From NCBI GenBank assembly GCA_027627225.1, contig CM051030.1, forward strand, positions 7,388,501 to 7,452,500: a stretch of DNA of 64,000 bases, given 5' to 3'. The translations under genes were made by a program, and so were the position numbers. Source of the DNA: Congeria kusceri. Lineage: Eukaryota; Mollusca; Bivalvia; Myida; Dreissenidae. Below, one piece after another: positions 34,216 through 48,070 of the stretch; position 1 is the stretch's first letter; every line of letters starts with the position of its first letter. The notes below the pieces were generated by a model that was not told where the DNA came from, did not search any database, and worked only from the letters and a program-made list of their open reading frames with translations.

Positions 34216-37117
34216 TAATATAGGCATTCAGCCCAGAATAAATGCTTTACCTGTACGAAAGTATCCCCAATTTCATACGAAGCATAAATTACCTTGACGG
34301 TAAGTAGAGACAAAATACAACGGTATAACTCAAATTGCTGATGACATTAATGTACATTGCGCCAATTAAAAAGCAAATAGGTTGGCAATCCGTCTAATAA
34401 CAGTAAATACATAAAATTTTGCCCAATAATCTTAATTACAAACACGAACGTTAAATGTTCAAATTTGAAAACCTATGTGATGATCCGAAAAAAAAAATCA
34501 ACAACGGTTTATTCAAATGTCATAAATATAAACAGTACTACTTTAAAATAAGAATCAATCAGTCATAAAATTAAGAAAAAATAAAATCCATCAAATATCA
34601 GTGTCCCTTCATACGCGCATGACTACTCAGGATTCAAATGCCGAAGTCAATAAAAATAATAAAAGTACATTGTTAATCGACTTAATTGACTTCCAAAAAC
34701 ATTTAAGCCATAACTACGTAACGCTTACTGTGTAACTCAATACCGGTTCATGCAACTATTACATAATTAGCTAATCTTCAGCGCCACATGCATTAAAAAT
34801 ATATAAAAAAATCGTATTGTATATAAAAGATTATTCTTTTTTTTACTAGTGCGAAATGCGCATGCCAACCACGAAGGACAACGCAACTTATATTCAAACC
34901 CACAACAGATGTTAGATTTAGAAGTTAAATCTTGTTTTTGGTTCAAACAAATCATAAATATATCATGTTAGTATCGTTACGGAACGAATTTTATTTGTAT
35001 TCCTTTTATATCTACTTCAAAAACAAAACAAAACAACATCCGTCTTTAAAACGTAGTACATGTACAACAGAACCTTTTCTCTATCAAATAATATTGTTCA
35101 TTAGTAAACTTTTTACTTTCGGTTTAATGACAAAAATAAATTTATAGGAGTAAATCAAACATGGGAAATATGTGATAATAACAACAACGGAATTTACAAT
35201 AATGATATCTTTTCATAAGCAGATTTGGAAACTGACCAAATACAACAATTTTTATCAACGATAATTTTCAGAAGGATTCGTATATTTGCCATTATGGGTT
35301 CATGTGCTACCATTAACAGTACTATTCGAGTTAAACTTGCTGCTTTAAAACCATTCTGAACACATTGAACGATATCTAAACCACTGCTACAAAGACCACA
35401 GGCAATAACACCGCATACCTAAGGTGCTTGGCTAACATGCATGTCCGGAAAGTGAAAACGTAAATCTGGTGTGAACACGTTATCGTATGTGTACGTTCCG
35501 TTAAGTCATTTAAATAAAATCATCTGCAAACAAAATAAAATCCAATAATCTATGAAAACATGAATATAGGCTGGCAAAGACTAGTATCAGTAAATTCAAC
35601 TTTATCATGAAAAAAATGAAAAAGAACAAAATAAGAATGTATATAATATAAGGCTATACAATAAACAATATTATATAACCAACTAGTGATTTACTTTAAA
35701 CTGTGTGAAAGTTATATTGATATTTCATTATTGCCGGGATTCAGAACAGTTTAACACAAAACAGCTCTGTTCAACCAACAAATGTGAATCAAAACCCCCC
35801 CAAAAAATCCACGGAAGTTTCCAACATGTTATATAAATGAATAGGCGACCTACCAAGCATGTCATCAGCCGACTAACTTAGTGTATATCACAGAGATTAA
35901 ACCATTTTTGTAAAATATAAAACAGTTTGTGACAAAGTTGAAACAATATGCACAGAGTGGCAATATGTTCATTAAAAGTATACAGAACATAAATATAAAT
36001 GGACATCGCAACTAAATGAAATGATTTTGCACAAATACAAACTAACATGATAACATTAATATTACGTGTGTATACTAAACGTGCTTCTCCATATACGATG
36101 GAACATCTCATTTCCCCATGAGTGTTTGTTTATGTACGAAATATACAGTCGGTTAAAATGCAAGTGAGACCCGTTATAAACATGGACTAATCGATACGGG
36201 TAAATTAAACGATTTAAATTGCAGACCATTACAGCGTATTTGTAAACAGAAATCCATGGTTCCGCCTATTTACAAGAAATGGTTGATCACCTCTTTATTT
36301 ACAAAATTTAAACCAACTATAGTTCAGGTGTCGACACAAAATACAAATATCAGTACACAACCTGCACAAGTTTTATGCCTTTCATCAACCACTGTACTTC
36401 CACCAGCAATAGCAATTGTCACAAACTGGACAAGACATCAGAGGGCCGACCATAAAACATGCTGTACGACATCCAAAGGCCTACACACACAGCGCATTCA
36501 ACAATTCACAAACTAAAAATAGCCGGTCAGTCTCTGACCGCAAACAAACGAACAAACACAGCAAAACCATGTTGCCTTGTTAACAATTACCCAAGTTTCC
36601 ACAATGTGTTGTACCATTGTTTTTATTCAAACTTGACACCACCCAGTAAAGATTTATTAGACGACCCTCGCAATTGAAACACTTCACTGACCACAACGAC
36701 GGGACCTCTCCATGCAAAAATCATGCATTAGAACCAAATTCCCCACACGGGAAACCAGAAAAAAATGACTTTAAATCTACCAAACACAAATTCTTGTCTA
36801 ACAAACCAAAGACAAATACACACACACACAATCGTAGAGAAAACTTATTTTATCGGAGTAATTTAACATAGTAATCAATTGAGATCGTGCGGTCCATGCC
36901 CCACATACAATGCCAAACATTTTAAAAATATATGGATTTTTAATCTTTCTGAGAAATTAAGTGCACATACCATTATACCTGACGCTCTCAGCAGTCCGAT
37001 CGGATTTCGTCTAATGTTGTCATTGAAAAGTCGAATTAAACATCGAAATACTAGCAAAATACTAACAACATTACTTTTACTTCATTTTAACTTACACGTA
37101 CTAAAATGTAGAAACTC
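34216..37117. other. gene-free stretch
   Basis: Mostly AT-rich. At about 36385-36470 the minus strand reads MSCPVCDNCYCWW, faintly like the CPVC end of a VWC domain, but no splice site or further similarity supports it. Several overlapping open frames at 36.2-37.2 kb reflect an A/C-rich strand bias rather than a gene. Confidence 0.3.
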
Positions 37118-37303
37118 CATTGACCTTACTTTGCTGCCAATAAAACCTCGAGTGACAAACCATGCCGACCTACGTTTATATATCCATACAAAACCATGCA
37201 ATGCACGAGCTATTTTCCCGCTTTAAACGAAACGCAAACCGAATAATACCGTAAAATACCGAATACTATAAATAGAAACAATTTAGAAACGTGAATAATT
37301 TTA
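37118..37303. repeat. dispersed direct duplication, copy 2
   Basis: Second copy of the segment at 33024-33196, same orientation, 4.1 kb away. Confidence 0.8.
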
Positions 37304-37878
37304 TTTCAATACGTCGAGTCACAGACACATAGGCGGTTTACTAGAACACGTTGTTTAACACATACTCAATGGTAAATGTCGAAATATTGTTTTGAATTAG
37401 TAATAAAATGCTTCAACAATTAAATTAAACTTCTTTATCAAGCGACCGTGATATGGTTTATAGGTATTATTGCAACGTAACTTGTTGACGTTTGACAGGC
37501 ATATTATCGTACTTCCCTACCACACGTAGGCAATGAATACATTATTTTGAAAGTTCGAAAGTGTAACGTGGGCAGTGAACCATTAACATAACAACTTCAT
37601 ACCAATATAACGTTGTGCAAACGTACACAGGCCAGATTTTTATCGGTGTGTACACTACAATTGACACTATAGTCGATTTAAATTAAGCTGATAATGAAGG
37701 GATAATACATGTACCGAATAAAGGAATCTTTACGTCTTAAAAATTGCCCGTAAACGAATAGTTTGTAGTTGCTTTGGTTGATTTATACTGGTTGACCTCC
37801 ATTAATCAATGTATATAACGATTCTCTCTAGCATTTTAACGGAATTTACATACAATGAATACGTTCATCTTCCCCTAG
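37304..37878. other. gene-free stretch before the VWC pseudo-exon
   Basis: AT-rich DNA with no exon, RNA gene or ordered repeat recognised. Confidence 0.3.
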
Positions 37879-38020
37879 GAGACACTCTTCCAGATGACCC
37901 TAAAGATCCGTGTAAACGATGCAGCTGCAAAGGAGGGTCAGTGAAGTGTAACCAGATCATGTGACCTGTTTACGACAGTTACAGGCATCCAGGGCCACAT
38001 TGCAATGTTCAAGCTATTCA
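37879..38020 (+). pseudogene. VWC C-terminal exon relic
   Basis: After a CCCCTAG acceptor the plus strand reads GDTLPDDPKDPCKRCSCKGG, SVKCNQIM, then TGA at 37962-37964 where relatives have a cysteine codon. The next conserved cysteine is Tyr, and the closing CC..C is broken (HCNVQ). It is closest to the last exon of gene 3 (shared DP.DPCKRCSCKGG), which is also on the plus strand 19.5 kb away, and not to the minus-strand genes that surround it. No other exon of its gene is seen nearby. Confidence 0.8.
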
Positions 38021-38565
38021 GTCTGACACACAACCCATCATTTAAAAGTCAGAAAGTGCCATTATCATTTGTGCAACGAAGGCTGATAGACTCTTTTGGC
38101 TTTCAAGTGACTATATTTTCATTACCGACGTTTGTGTCGAATGTCTTCAACATACGTAATAAAAACGTATGAGAGCGTGCATGCAATTTTATTTTCTAGT
38201 ACATAGATAGATGCTAATTTTGAAATAAATTTTCAACAAATTAAGTATCCATGCCTAATATTTTAACGAAAAGACATAACACTGCATCAAATACTCCAGA
38301 ATAATCCCTGTACATTGACACATGAACAATAGATAGTTGCAAAAACGTGTTTGATGTTTAATTCCGTGTGCTATCAAAATTACAAGTTAACAGTTCAAGA
38401 GTTAGTTCGACTTACATGTATATAATGCAAATTAAATTCTCAAAACAAAAAGAAGAAAATATTTTAAATACCTTGTGTTGAAATGGCTACACCGAACACA
38501 AGTTTGATTGCCATGCAACACAAATTCAATGTGTAAGTGTATTGCCGGTTAAATGCCAGTTACTT

Positions 38566-40278
38566 TTAGTCACATCTCGGACAACAATCGCCAGGAAGGG
38601 TAGGACCATCGCATACAGGACACAACATCATCTCGCACTTGACAGAGCCGCCTCTGCAGTAGCATATCTCGCACTGATGACTGGTCCGTATTGAGACTCG
38701 TTCACCTGTTAGATTATACACGGATGTGCTGTTAAAATTAGTAACATAAAGTCAATACATCGAAACTGTGCATGTATTTATAACGAACTGAGCATAAATA
38801 CATACCAACACAATTTTTTATTTATTGTTTAAAGTTTTTTTTCCAGTGGCCGTTTTTTCTTAAACCATTTAAACATGGCATCATGATCATAAAAGATCAT
38901 AACTAGCCTACACTCTGACTGACTCGTAATCAATTTGTATGACAAGGTAATACTGAAATCAGAATTATAAAACATTTTCTTAAACGCACGATCGAGTTTT
39001 GCTTACTATCAGGGGCAGTAAATACTGACCAATTGAACTCCTTTGTCATGTGTGAAGATGTATACATAAACATTTATACACACCTTCATAGTGGTAAACC
39101 CCATTTACGTAGCATACTGTGTCTGGGTCTGCAAACAATAAATAAAATAATTAGATGGCAATGTGTTTGCATATCAATGTCATCATATTTGTATTACTGC
39201 TTGATTTGATCCGTTGAACCAAACGCATAATGGGTTAAATGTCCGTGAATAATACGTATAATACCATTTATCACTCACAATTTAATCTATAGACAAATGA
39301 TTACGCATAACAATTGCTATACTGTGTATACGTGTATATTATTAGTACGTTGTACCAAATACCTACGTATGTTTTCATTTGATAAGTTTTGTTACAACTC
39401 CGATATAGGTTAAGACAATACATGTATGTATAACATGCACGCAAAGATATGAAGAAATAAATACTCAGTCTAACTTGATATGTGCTAAATGGTATATAGG
39501 TTATTCAAATCACCACATATTTGTCATATACCTATCCGGTATGGCTGATGAAATGGTGTGTAGTTACCTTGAGGATTCGTACAAACGTGTCCGCAGCCGT
39601 TAGAGCAACACTTCTGTTCCCTTGGGCAGTCGTAGTCCCAGAAACACATTTCCACACATATTCCAGTAGTAGGCCTAGGGCAAATCCCTGGCTTGTCTGC
39701 AAAAGCAAACGTAACATTATACACGCCAAAGGTTTTAATTCCGTTCAAACTGATGACGATGCGACGAGATTTGGTTTATAATGAAATTTTCCATTCAGAA
39801 AGCTAGGACTTTGACGGACAAGTCTTTTTAAACCATTTGTATAATGTCAACGGTTTTGTCGGAATCTGACCTACACTGTATGTAGGTGTGGATTTGATCC
39901 CATAGCCAATTACGGAACCATACGAATTGTTAAACAATGCAAAATACATATATTATTTGACTTTCCGACCAGTATTTGGGTCTTACTTTGTCTTAAAATT
40001 TTTGCAATATACCGATATATACAAAATGCATATACATTATTACGTCTTAGACGCTTAAACATGATCGCTACGAGCAGTTACTAACTATATGATTCATTAG
40101 CTCGCAGCAATACATCTAATATAAAATCATATGTTGGATCTGTGTAAGCAAAGCACAATGCATTACACGGTTGGACATTGAACATCTTACCCGGGCAATG
40201 CATTTGTGTGCAGACTGTGGCTCCGTCAGAACACACACATCTGTTACACTTATCGCGAAAGCGTTCCTTTTCTCTGAA
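38566..40278 (-). CDS. gene 2: WAP/VWC paralogue, 5' end missing at the satellite border
   Basis: Exons (minus): 40191 to about 40278 (5' incomplete), 39568-39696, 39084-39128, 38566-38705. The last three match gene 1 exons 3, 4 and 5 in order, phase and, for exon 4, exact length (45 nt). The WAP exon (GICPRP...CVEMC...[16 protein letters not shown]) and the VWC (VCYVNGVYHYE; CEICYC; MMLCPVCDG; DCCPRCD, TAA at 38566-38568) keep all cysteines. The first visible exon encodes the half-VWC RFRDKCNRCVCSDG and TQMHCPG with donor GTAAGA, but its 5' part, which should hold the first cysteine, runs straight into the first 44-bp satellite unit in frame (SYTFREKE). No signal-peptide exon is found next to it. 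Downstream exons are intact, so either a distant 5' exon exists beyond the satellite or this is a decapitated recent duplicate. Confidence 0.75.
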
Positions 40279-43200
40279 TGTATAGCTATTCACCAGATGT
40301 TTGTTAGATGTTCAAAGGCAAAAGTATAAGTATGCACCATGTGTTTGCTAGGTATTCACATCAGAATGTATAGCTATGCCTCAGGTGTTCTTCTCAAGTT
40401 CAAATGCAAATAATATCTATACACCAGGTGTTCGCTAGGTATTCACATCAGAATTTATAGCTATGCACCAGGTGTTCGTCAGAAGTTCAAAGGAAAACGT
40501 ATAGATATACACCGTGTGTTCGTGAGATGTTTAAACGCAGAAGTATAGCTATACACGAGGTGTTTACTATGTATTCAAATTAGAATTTATAACTGTGCAT
40601 CAGGTGTTCGTCAGACGTTCAAAGGCAAAAGAATAGCTATGCATAAGGGGTTCTTGAGATGTTCAAACTCGGTAGTATGATTATACACCGTGTATTCACT
40701 TGGAATTCAAATCAGAATATATATATTTGCACCAGGTTTTCGACAGATGTTCAAGGCAGAAGTATAGGTACGCACCATATGTTTGTCAGATGTTGAAAGG
40801 CCAAAGTAAAGCTGTGCACCAGGTGTTCGTCAGATGTTCAAAGACAGAAGTATAGCTATACACCAGGTGTTGTCCAATGTTTAAAGTAGAATCTATATCT
40901 ATGCTCCAGGTGTTCGACAGATGTTCAGAGTAGAATGTATAGCTATGCACCAGATCTTCGACAGATGTTCAACGTAGAATGTATAGCTATGCACTAGGTG
41001 TTCGACAGATGTTCAAAGTAGAATGTATAACTATGTACCAGGTGTTCGTCAAAAGTTCAAAGTAAAAAGTATAGCTATACACCGGGTGTACGTGAGATGA
41101 TTAAACACAGAAATATAGCTATACACCACGTGTTTACTTTGTATTCAAATTAGAATTAATAGGTATGCATCAGGTGTTCGTCAGATGTTCAAAGGCAAAA
41201 GTATAGCTATGAATCATGTGTTCTTGAGATGTTCAAACTCGGAAGTATAATTATACATCGGGTATTCTCAATGTATTCAAGTCAGAATGTATATATTTGC
41301 ACCAGCTTTTAGACAGATGTTCAAGGCAGAAGTATAGACACGCACCAGATGTTTGTCAGATGTTCAAACGCTAACGTACAGCTGTGCACGGGGTGTTCGT
41401 CAGATGTTCAACGACAAAAGTATAGCTATACACTAGGTGTTTACTAGGTATTCAAATCAGAATGTATAGCTATGTACCAGGTTTTCGTCCAAAATTTTGA
41501 GTAGAATGTATAGCTATGCACCAGGTGTTCGACAGATGTTCAGAGTAGAATGTATAGTTATGCGCCAGGTGTTCGACAGATGTTCAACGTAGAATGTATA
41601 TCCATTGACTAGGTGTTCGACAGATGTTCAAAGACAGAAGTATAGCTATACACTAGGTGTTTATTAGGTATTAAAATCAGTATGTATAGCTATGTACCAG
41701 GTTTTCGTCCAATGTTTAGAGTAGAATGTAGAGCTATGCACCAGGTGTTAGACAGATGTTCAAAGTAGAATGTATAGCTATGCACCAGGTGTTTGACAGA
41801 TGTTCAACGTAGAATGTATAGCTATGCACTAGGTGTTCGACAGATGTTCAAAGTAGAATGTATAGCTATGTACCAGGCGTTCTTCAGAAGTTCAACGGAA
41901 AAAGTATAGCTATACACCGGGTGTTCGTGAGATGTTTAAACGCAGAAGTATAGGCATACACCAGGTGTTTACTATGTATTCAAATTACAGTTTATAGCTA
42001 TGCACCAGGTGTTCGTCAGATGTTCAAAGGCAAAAGTATAGCTATGCATCAGGTGTTCTTGAGATGTTCAAACTCGGAAGTATAATTATACATCGGGTAT
42101 TTTCTATGTATTCATGTCAGAATGTATATATTTGTACCAGGTTTTGCGACAGATATTCAAGGCAGAAGTATAGGCACGCACCAGATGTTTGTCAGATGTT
42201 CAAAGGCCAAAGTACGGCTGTGCACGAGGTGTTCGTCAGATGTTCAAAGACAGAAGTATAGCTATACACTAGGTGTTTACTAGGTATTCAAATCAGAATG
42301 TATAGCTACGTACCAGGTTTTTGTCATATGTTTTCGAGTAGAATGTATAGTTCTGCACTAGATGTTCAGAGTAGAATGTTTTGCTATGCACCAGGTGTTC
42401 GTCAGATGTTCAAAGAAGAATGTATAGCTATGCACAAGGTGTTCGACAGATGTTCAGGGTAACATATATATCTATGTACCATGTGTTCGTCAGATGTTCA
42501 AACCAGAATTCATAGCTATGTAACCGGTGTTCGTCAGATGTTCAAAGCAGAATGCATAGCAATGTACCAGGTGTTTGTCAGATGAGCAAAGAATAATGTA
42601 TAGCTATGCATCAGGTGTTCGCCAGATGTTCACACCAGGATGTATATCTTGGCACGAGGTGTTGGACAGATTTCCAGAGTAGAATGTATAGCTATGCACT
42701 AGGTGTTCGACAGTTGTTCAACGTAGAATGCATAGCTATGCACTAGGTGTTCGACAGAGGTTCAAAGTAGAATGTATAGCTATGCAATAGGTGTTCGAAG
42801 GATGCTCAAAATAGAATGTATAGTTATGCACAAGGTGTTCGACAGATGTTCAAAGCAGAATGTATAGCTATGCACCAGGTGTACGTAAGATGTTCAAAGT
42901 AGAATGTATAGCTATGCATCAGGTGTTCGACCGATGTTCAAAGTAGAATGTATAGCTATGCACCATATGTTCGACCGATGTTCAAAGTAGAATGTATAGC
43001 TATGAACTAGGTGTTCGACAGATGTTCAAAGCGGAATGCATAGCTATGTACCAGGTGTTTGTCAGGTGACCAAAGCATAATGAACAGCTATGCATTAGGT
43101 GTTGGTCAGATGTTCACACCAGGATGTATAGCTTTGCACGAGGTGTTCGACATATTTTAAGTGTAGAATGTATAGCTATGCACTAGGTGTTCGACAGATG

Positions 43201-46200
43201 TTTAACGAAGAATGTAAAGCTATGCACTAGGTGTTTGATAGATGTTCAAAGTAGAATGTATAGCTATACAATATGTGTTCGACTAATGCTCAAAGTAGAA
43301 TGTATAGCTATACACGAGGTGTTCGACAGATGTTCAAAGTAGAATGTATAGGTATGCACCGGATGCTCGACAGATGTTCAAATTATAATGTATAACTATG
43401 CACCTGGTGCTCGACAGATGTTCAAAGTAGAATGTATAGCTGTGCACCAGGTTTTCGACAGATGTTCAAAGTAGAATGCATAGCTACGTACCAGGTGTTC
43501 GTCATATGTTCATAGCAGAATGCATTGCTATGTACCAGGTGTTCGACATACGTTCAAAGCAGAATGCATAGCTATGTACCAGGTGTTAATCAGATGATCA
43601 AAGCATTATAAATAGCTATGCATCAGGTGTTCGTCAGATGTTCAAACCAGCATGTATAGCTTTGCCCCAGGTGTTCGACATATGCTCAAAGTAGAATGTA
43701 TAGCTATGCACAAGGTATTCGACAGATGTTCAAAGTAGAATGTATCGCTATGCACCAGGTGTTCGACAGATGCTCAAAGTAGATTGTATAGCTATGCACC
43801 AGGTGTTCGACAGATGTTCAAAGTAGAATGCATAGCTATGTACCAGGTGTTCGTCAGTTGTTTAACGTGGAATGTATATCTATGCACCAGGTTTTCGACA
43901 GGTGTTCAAAGTGGAATATATAGCTATGCTCCAGGTTTTCGACAGGTGTTCAAAGTAGAATGTATAGCTATGCACCAGGTGTTCGACAGATGTTCAAAGT
44001 AGAATGTATAGCTATGCACCAGGTGTTCGACATATGTTTAAACTAGAATGTATAGCTATGCACCAGGTGTTCGACAGATGTTCGAAGTAGAATGTATAGA
44101 ATGAACTGGGTGTTCGACAGTTGTTCAAAACGGAATGCATAGCTATGAAGTAGGTGTTCGACAGATGTTCAAAGCGGAAGGCATAGCTATGTACCAGGTG
44201 TTCGTCAGATGATCAAAGCATAATGAACAGCTTTGCATCAGTTGTTCGTCAGATGTTCACACCAGGATATATAGCTTTGCACGATGTGTTCGACAGATTT
44301 AAAGCGTAGAATGTATAGTTATGCACTAGATTTTTGACAGATGTTCATCGTAGAATGTATAGCTATGCACTAGGTGTTCGAGAGATGTTCAAAGTAGAAT
44401 GTATAGCTATGCAATAGGTGTTCGACTAATGTTCAAAGTAGAATGGACAGCTATGCACAAGGTGTTCGACAGATGTTCAAAGCAGAATGCATTGCTATGT
44501 ACCAGGTGTTCGACAGATGCTCAAAGCAGAATGCATAGCTATGTACCAGGTGTTCGTCAGATGATCAAAGCATAATTAATAGCTATGCATCAGGTGTTCG
44601 TCAGATGTTCACACAAGGATGTATAGCTTTGCACTAGGTGTTCGACAGATTTTCCGAGCAGAATGTATAGCTATGCAATAGGTGTTCGACAAATGTTCAA
44701 CGTAGAATGTATAGCTATGCACCAGGTGTTCGACAGATGTTCAAAGTAAATGTATAGCTATGCACCAGGTGTTCGTCAGATGTTCAAAGTAGAATGTATA
44801 GCCATGCACCAGGTGTTCGACAGATGTTCAGGGTAGAATGTATATCTATGTACCAGGTGTTCGACATATGTTCAAAGTAGAATGTATAGCTATCCACCAG
44901 GTGTTCGACATATGTTTAAAGTAGAATGTATAGCTGTGCACCAGGTGTTCGACAGATGTTCACAGTCCAATGTATAGCTATGCACTAAGTGTTCGACAGA
45001 TGTTCAAAGCAGAATGCATAGCTATGTACCAGTTGCTCTTCAGATGTTCAAAGCAGAATGCATTCCTATGTACCAGGTGTTCGACATATGTTCAAAGCAT
45101 AATGAATAGCTTTACACCAGGTGTTCGTCAGATGTTCACACCAGGATTTATAGCTATGCACCAGGTATTCGACAGACGTTCAACGTAGAATGTATAGCTA
45201 TGCACCCGGTGTTCGACAGATGTTGAAAATAGAATGTATTGCTATGCACCAGGGTTTCGATAAATGTTCAACGTAGAATGTATAGCTATGCACTAGGTGT
45301 TCGACAGATGTTCAAAGTAGTATGTATAGCTATTTACCAGGTTTTCTTCAGAAGTTCAAAGGAAAAAGTATAGCTATACACCAGGTGTTCGTGAGATGTT
45401 TAAAGGCAGAAGTTTTGCTATACACCAGGTGTTTACTATGTATTCAAATTATAATTTATAGCTATGCACCAGGTGTTGGTCAGATCATCAGGCGTTCTTG
45501 AGATGTTCAAACTCGGAAGAATAATTATACACCGGAAATTCTCTAGATATTCAAGTGAGAATGTATATATTTTTTACCAGGTTTTCGTCAGATGTTCAGG
45601 GCTGAAGTATAGGCAAGCACCAGATGTTTGTCAGATGCTTAAAGGCCAAAGTATAGCTGTGCACCAAGTGTTCGTCAGATGTTCAAAGACAGAAGTATAA
45701 ATATACACTAGGTGTTTACTAGGTATTCACATCAGAATATATAGCTATGTACCAGATTTTCCTCCAATGTTTAGAGTAGAATGTATAGCTATGCACCAGG
45801 TGTTCGACAGATGTTCAGAGTAGAATGTGTAGCTATGCACCAGGTGTTCGACATATATTTAAACTAGAATATATAGCTATTCACCAGCTGTTCGACAGAT
45901 GTTCAAAGTAGAATGTATAGAATGAACTGGGTGTTCGACAGATGTTCAAAGCGGAATGCATAGCTATGAACTAGGTGTTCGACAGATATTCAAGCGGAAT
46001 GCATAGCTATGTACCAGGTGTTCGTCAGATGATCAAAGCATAATGAACAGCTTTGCATCAGTTTTTCGTCAGATGTTCACACCAGGGTGTATAGCTTTGC
46101 ACGATGTGTTCGACATATTTTAAGTGTAGAATGTACAGCTATGCACTCGGTGTTCGACAGATGTTCAACGTAGAATGTATAGCTATGCACTAGGTGTTCG

Positions 46201-48050
46201 ACAGATGTTCAAAGTAGAATGTATAGCTATGCAATAGGTGTTCGACTAATGCTCAAAGTAGAATGTATATCTATGCACCAGTTGTCCGACAGATGTTCAA
46301 AGCAGAATGCATTGCTATGTACCAGGTGTTCGACAGATGCTCAAAGCAGAATGCATAGCTATGTACCAGGTGTTCGTCAGATGATCAAAGCATAATTAAT
46401 AGCTATGCATCAGGTGTTCGTCAGATGTTCACACAAGGATATATAGCTTTGCACTAGGTGTTCGACAGATTTACCGAGTAGAATGTATAGCTATGCACTA
46501 CGTGTTCGACAAATGTTCATCGTAGAATGTATAGCTATGCACCAGCTGTTCGACAGATGTCCAAAGAAAATGTATAGCTATGCACCAGGTGTTCGTCAGA
46601 TGTTCAAAGTAGAATGTATAGATATGCACCAGGTGTTCGGCAGATGTTCAGTGTAGAATGTATATCTATGTACCAGGTGTTCGACGTTTGTTCAAAGTAG
46701 AATGTATTGCTATCCACCAGGTGTTCGACATATGTTTAAAGTAGAATGTATAGCTGTGCACCAGCTGTTCGACAGATGTTCAAAGTAGAATGTATAGCTA
46801 TGCACTAGGTTTTCGACAGATGTTCAAAGCAGAATGCATAGCTATGTACCAGTTGTTCGTCAGATGTTCAAAGCAGAATGCATAGCTATGTACCAGGTGT
46901 TCGACATATGTTCAATGCATAATGAATAGCTTTACATCATGTGTTCGTCAGATGTTCACACCAGGATTTATAGCTATGCACCAGGTATTCGACAGATGTT
47001 CAACGTAGAATGTGTAGTTATGCACCCGGTTTTCGACAGATGTTGAAAATAGAATGTATTGCTATGCACCAGGTTTTCGATAAATGTTCAACGTAGAATG
47101 TATAGCTATGCACTAGGTGTTCGACAGATGTTCAAAGTAGTATGTATAGCTATTTACCAGGTTATCTTCAGAAGTTCAAATGAAAAAGTATAGCTATACA
47201 CCAGGTGTTCGTGAGATGTTTAAAGAAGGCAGAAGTATTGCTATACACCAGGTGTTTACTATGCATTCAAATTATAATTTATATCTATGCACCAAGTGTT
47301 GGTCAGATCATCAGGCGTTCTTGAGATGTTCAAACTCGGAAGAATAATTATACACTGGAAATTCTCTAGATATTCAAGTGAGAATGTATATATTTTTACC
47401 AGGTTTTCGTCAGATGTTCAGCGCAGAAATATAGGCAAGCACCAGATGTTTGTCAGATGTTTAAAGGCCAAAGTATAGCTGTGCACCAAGTGTTCGTCAG
47501 ATGTTCAAAGACAGAAGTATAACTATACACTAGGTGTTTACTAGGTATTCACATCAGAATTTATAGCCATGTACCAGATTTTCGTCCAATGTTTAGAGTA
47601 GAATGTATAGCTATGCATATGCACCAGGTGTTCGACAGATGTTCAGAGTAGAAGGTATAGCTATGCACAAGGTGTTCGCCAGATGTTCAACGTAGAATGT
47701 ATAGCTATGAACTAGGTGTTCGACAGATGTTCAAAGTAGAATGTACAGCTATGTAGCTGGTGTTCGTCAGATGTTCAAAGCATAATGTATAGCAATGTAC
47801 CAGGTGTTCGACAGATGTTCAAAGCAGAATGCATAGCTATGCACCAGGTGTCCGTCAGATGATCAAAGCATAATGAATAGCTATGCATCAGGTGTTCGTC
47901 AGATGTTCACACCAGGATGTATAGATTTGCGCTAGGTGTTCGCTAGATGTTCACTCCAAAATTTATAGATATTGACGACGTGTGTGCTAAATGTTCTAAA
48001 CCGTAATGTATAGCTATGCACCAGGTGATCGCTAGATGTTCTAACCAGAT
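40275..48050 (+). repeat. 44-bp satellite, left array
   Basis: About 7.8 kb of head-to-tail units, consensus AGAATGTATAGCTATGCACC followed by AGGTGTTCGACAGATGTTCA and AAGT (44 bp), roughly 175 copies. Units fall into types (TAGAATGTATAG, CAGAATGCATAG, CAGAAGTATAGCTATACACC with TGTTTACTA.GTATTCAAAT) ordered in longer blocks. Larger blocks repeat about 1.82 kb apart: 44.10-45.75 kb against 45.93-47.58 kb. Forty-four is not a multiple of three and the consensus is open in all frames, producing spurious ORFs with MYSYAPG and MHQVFDRCSK words. No known TE domain. Confidence 0.95.
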
Positions 48051-48070
48051 CGTCGGATTATAGATCTAAT
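47617..48070 (+). repeat. 454-bp direct duplication, copy 1
   Basis: Identical by eye to 48326-48779 (offset 709 bp). Starts ATATGCACCAGGTG and ends GATTATAGATCTAAT. Confidence 0.9.

Noticed and set aside
36256..37226. Overlapping plus-strand ORFs suggesting a gene at 36.2-37.2 kb
   Set aside because: Strand-biased A/C composition explains them; no domain or consistent exon structure. A faint CPVC motif on the other strand is also unsupported.
43784..47478. Several plus-strand ORFs of 60-80 codons with MYSYAPG/MHQVFDRCSK words
   Set aside because: They are frames through the 44-bp satellite. The unit is open in every frame, so repeated peptides arise by chance.
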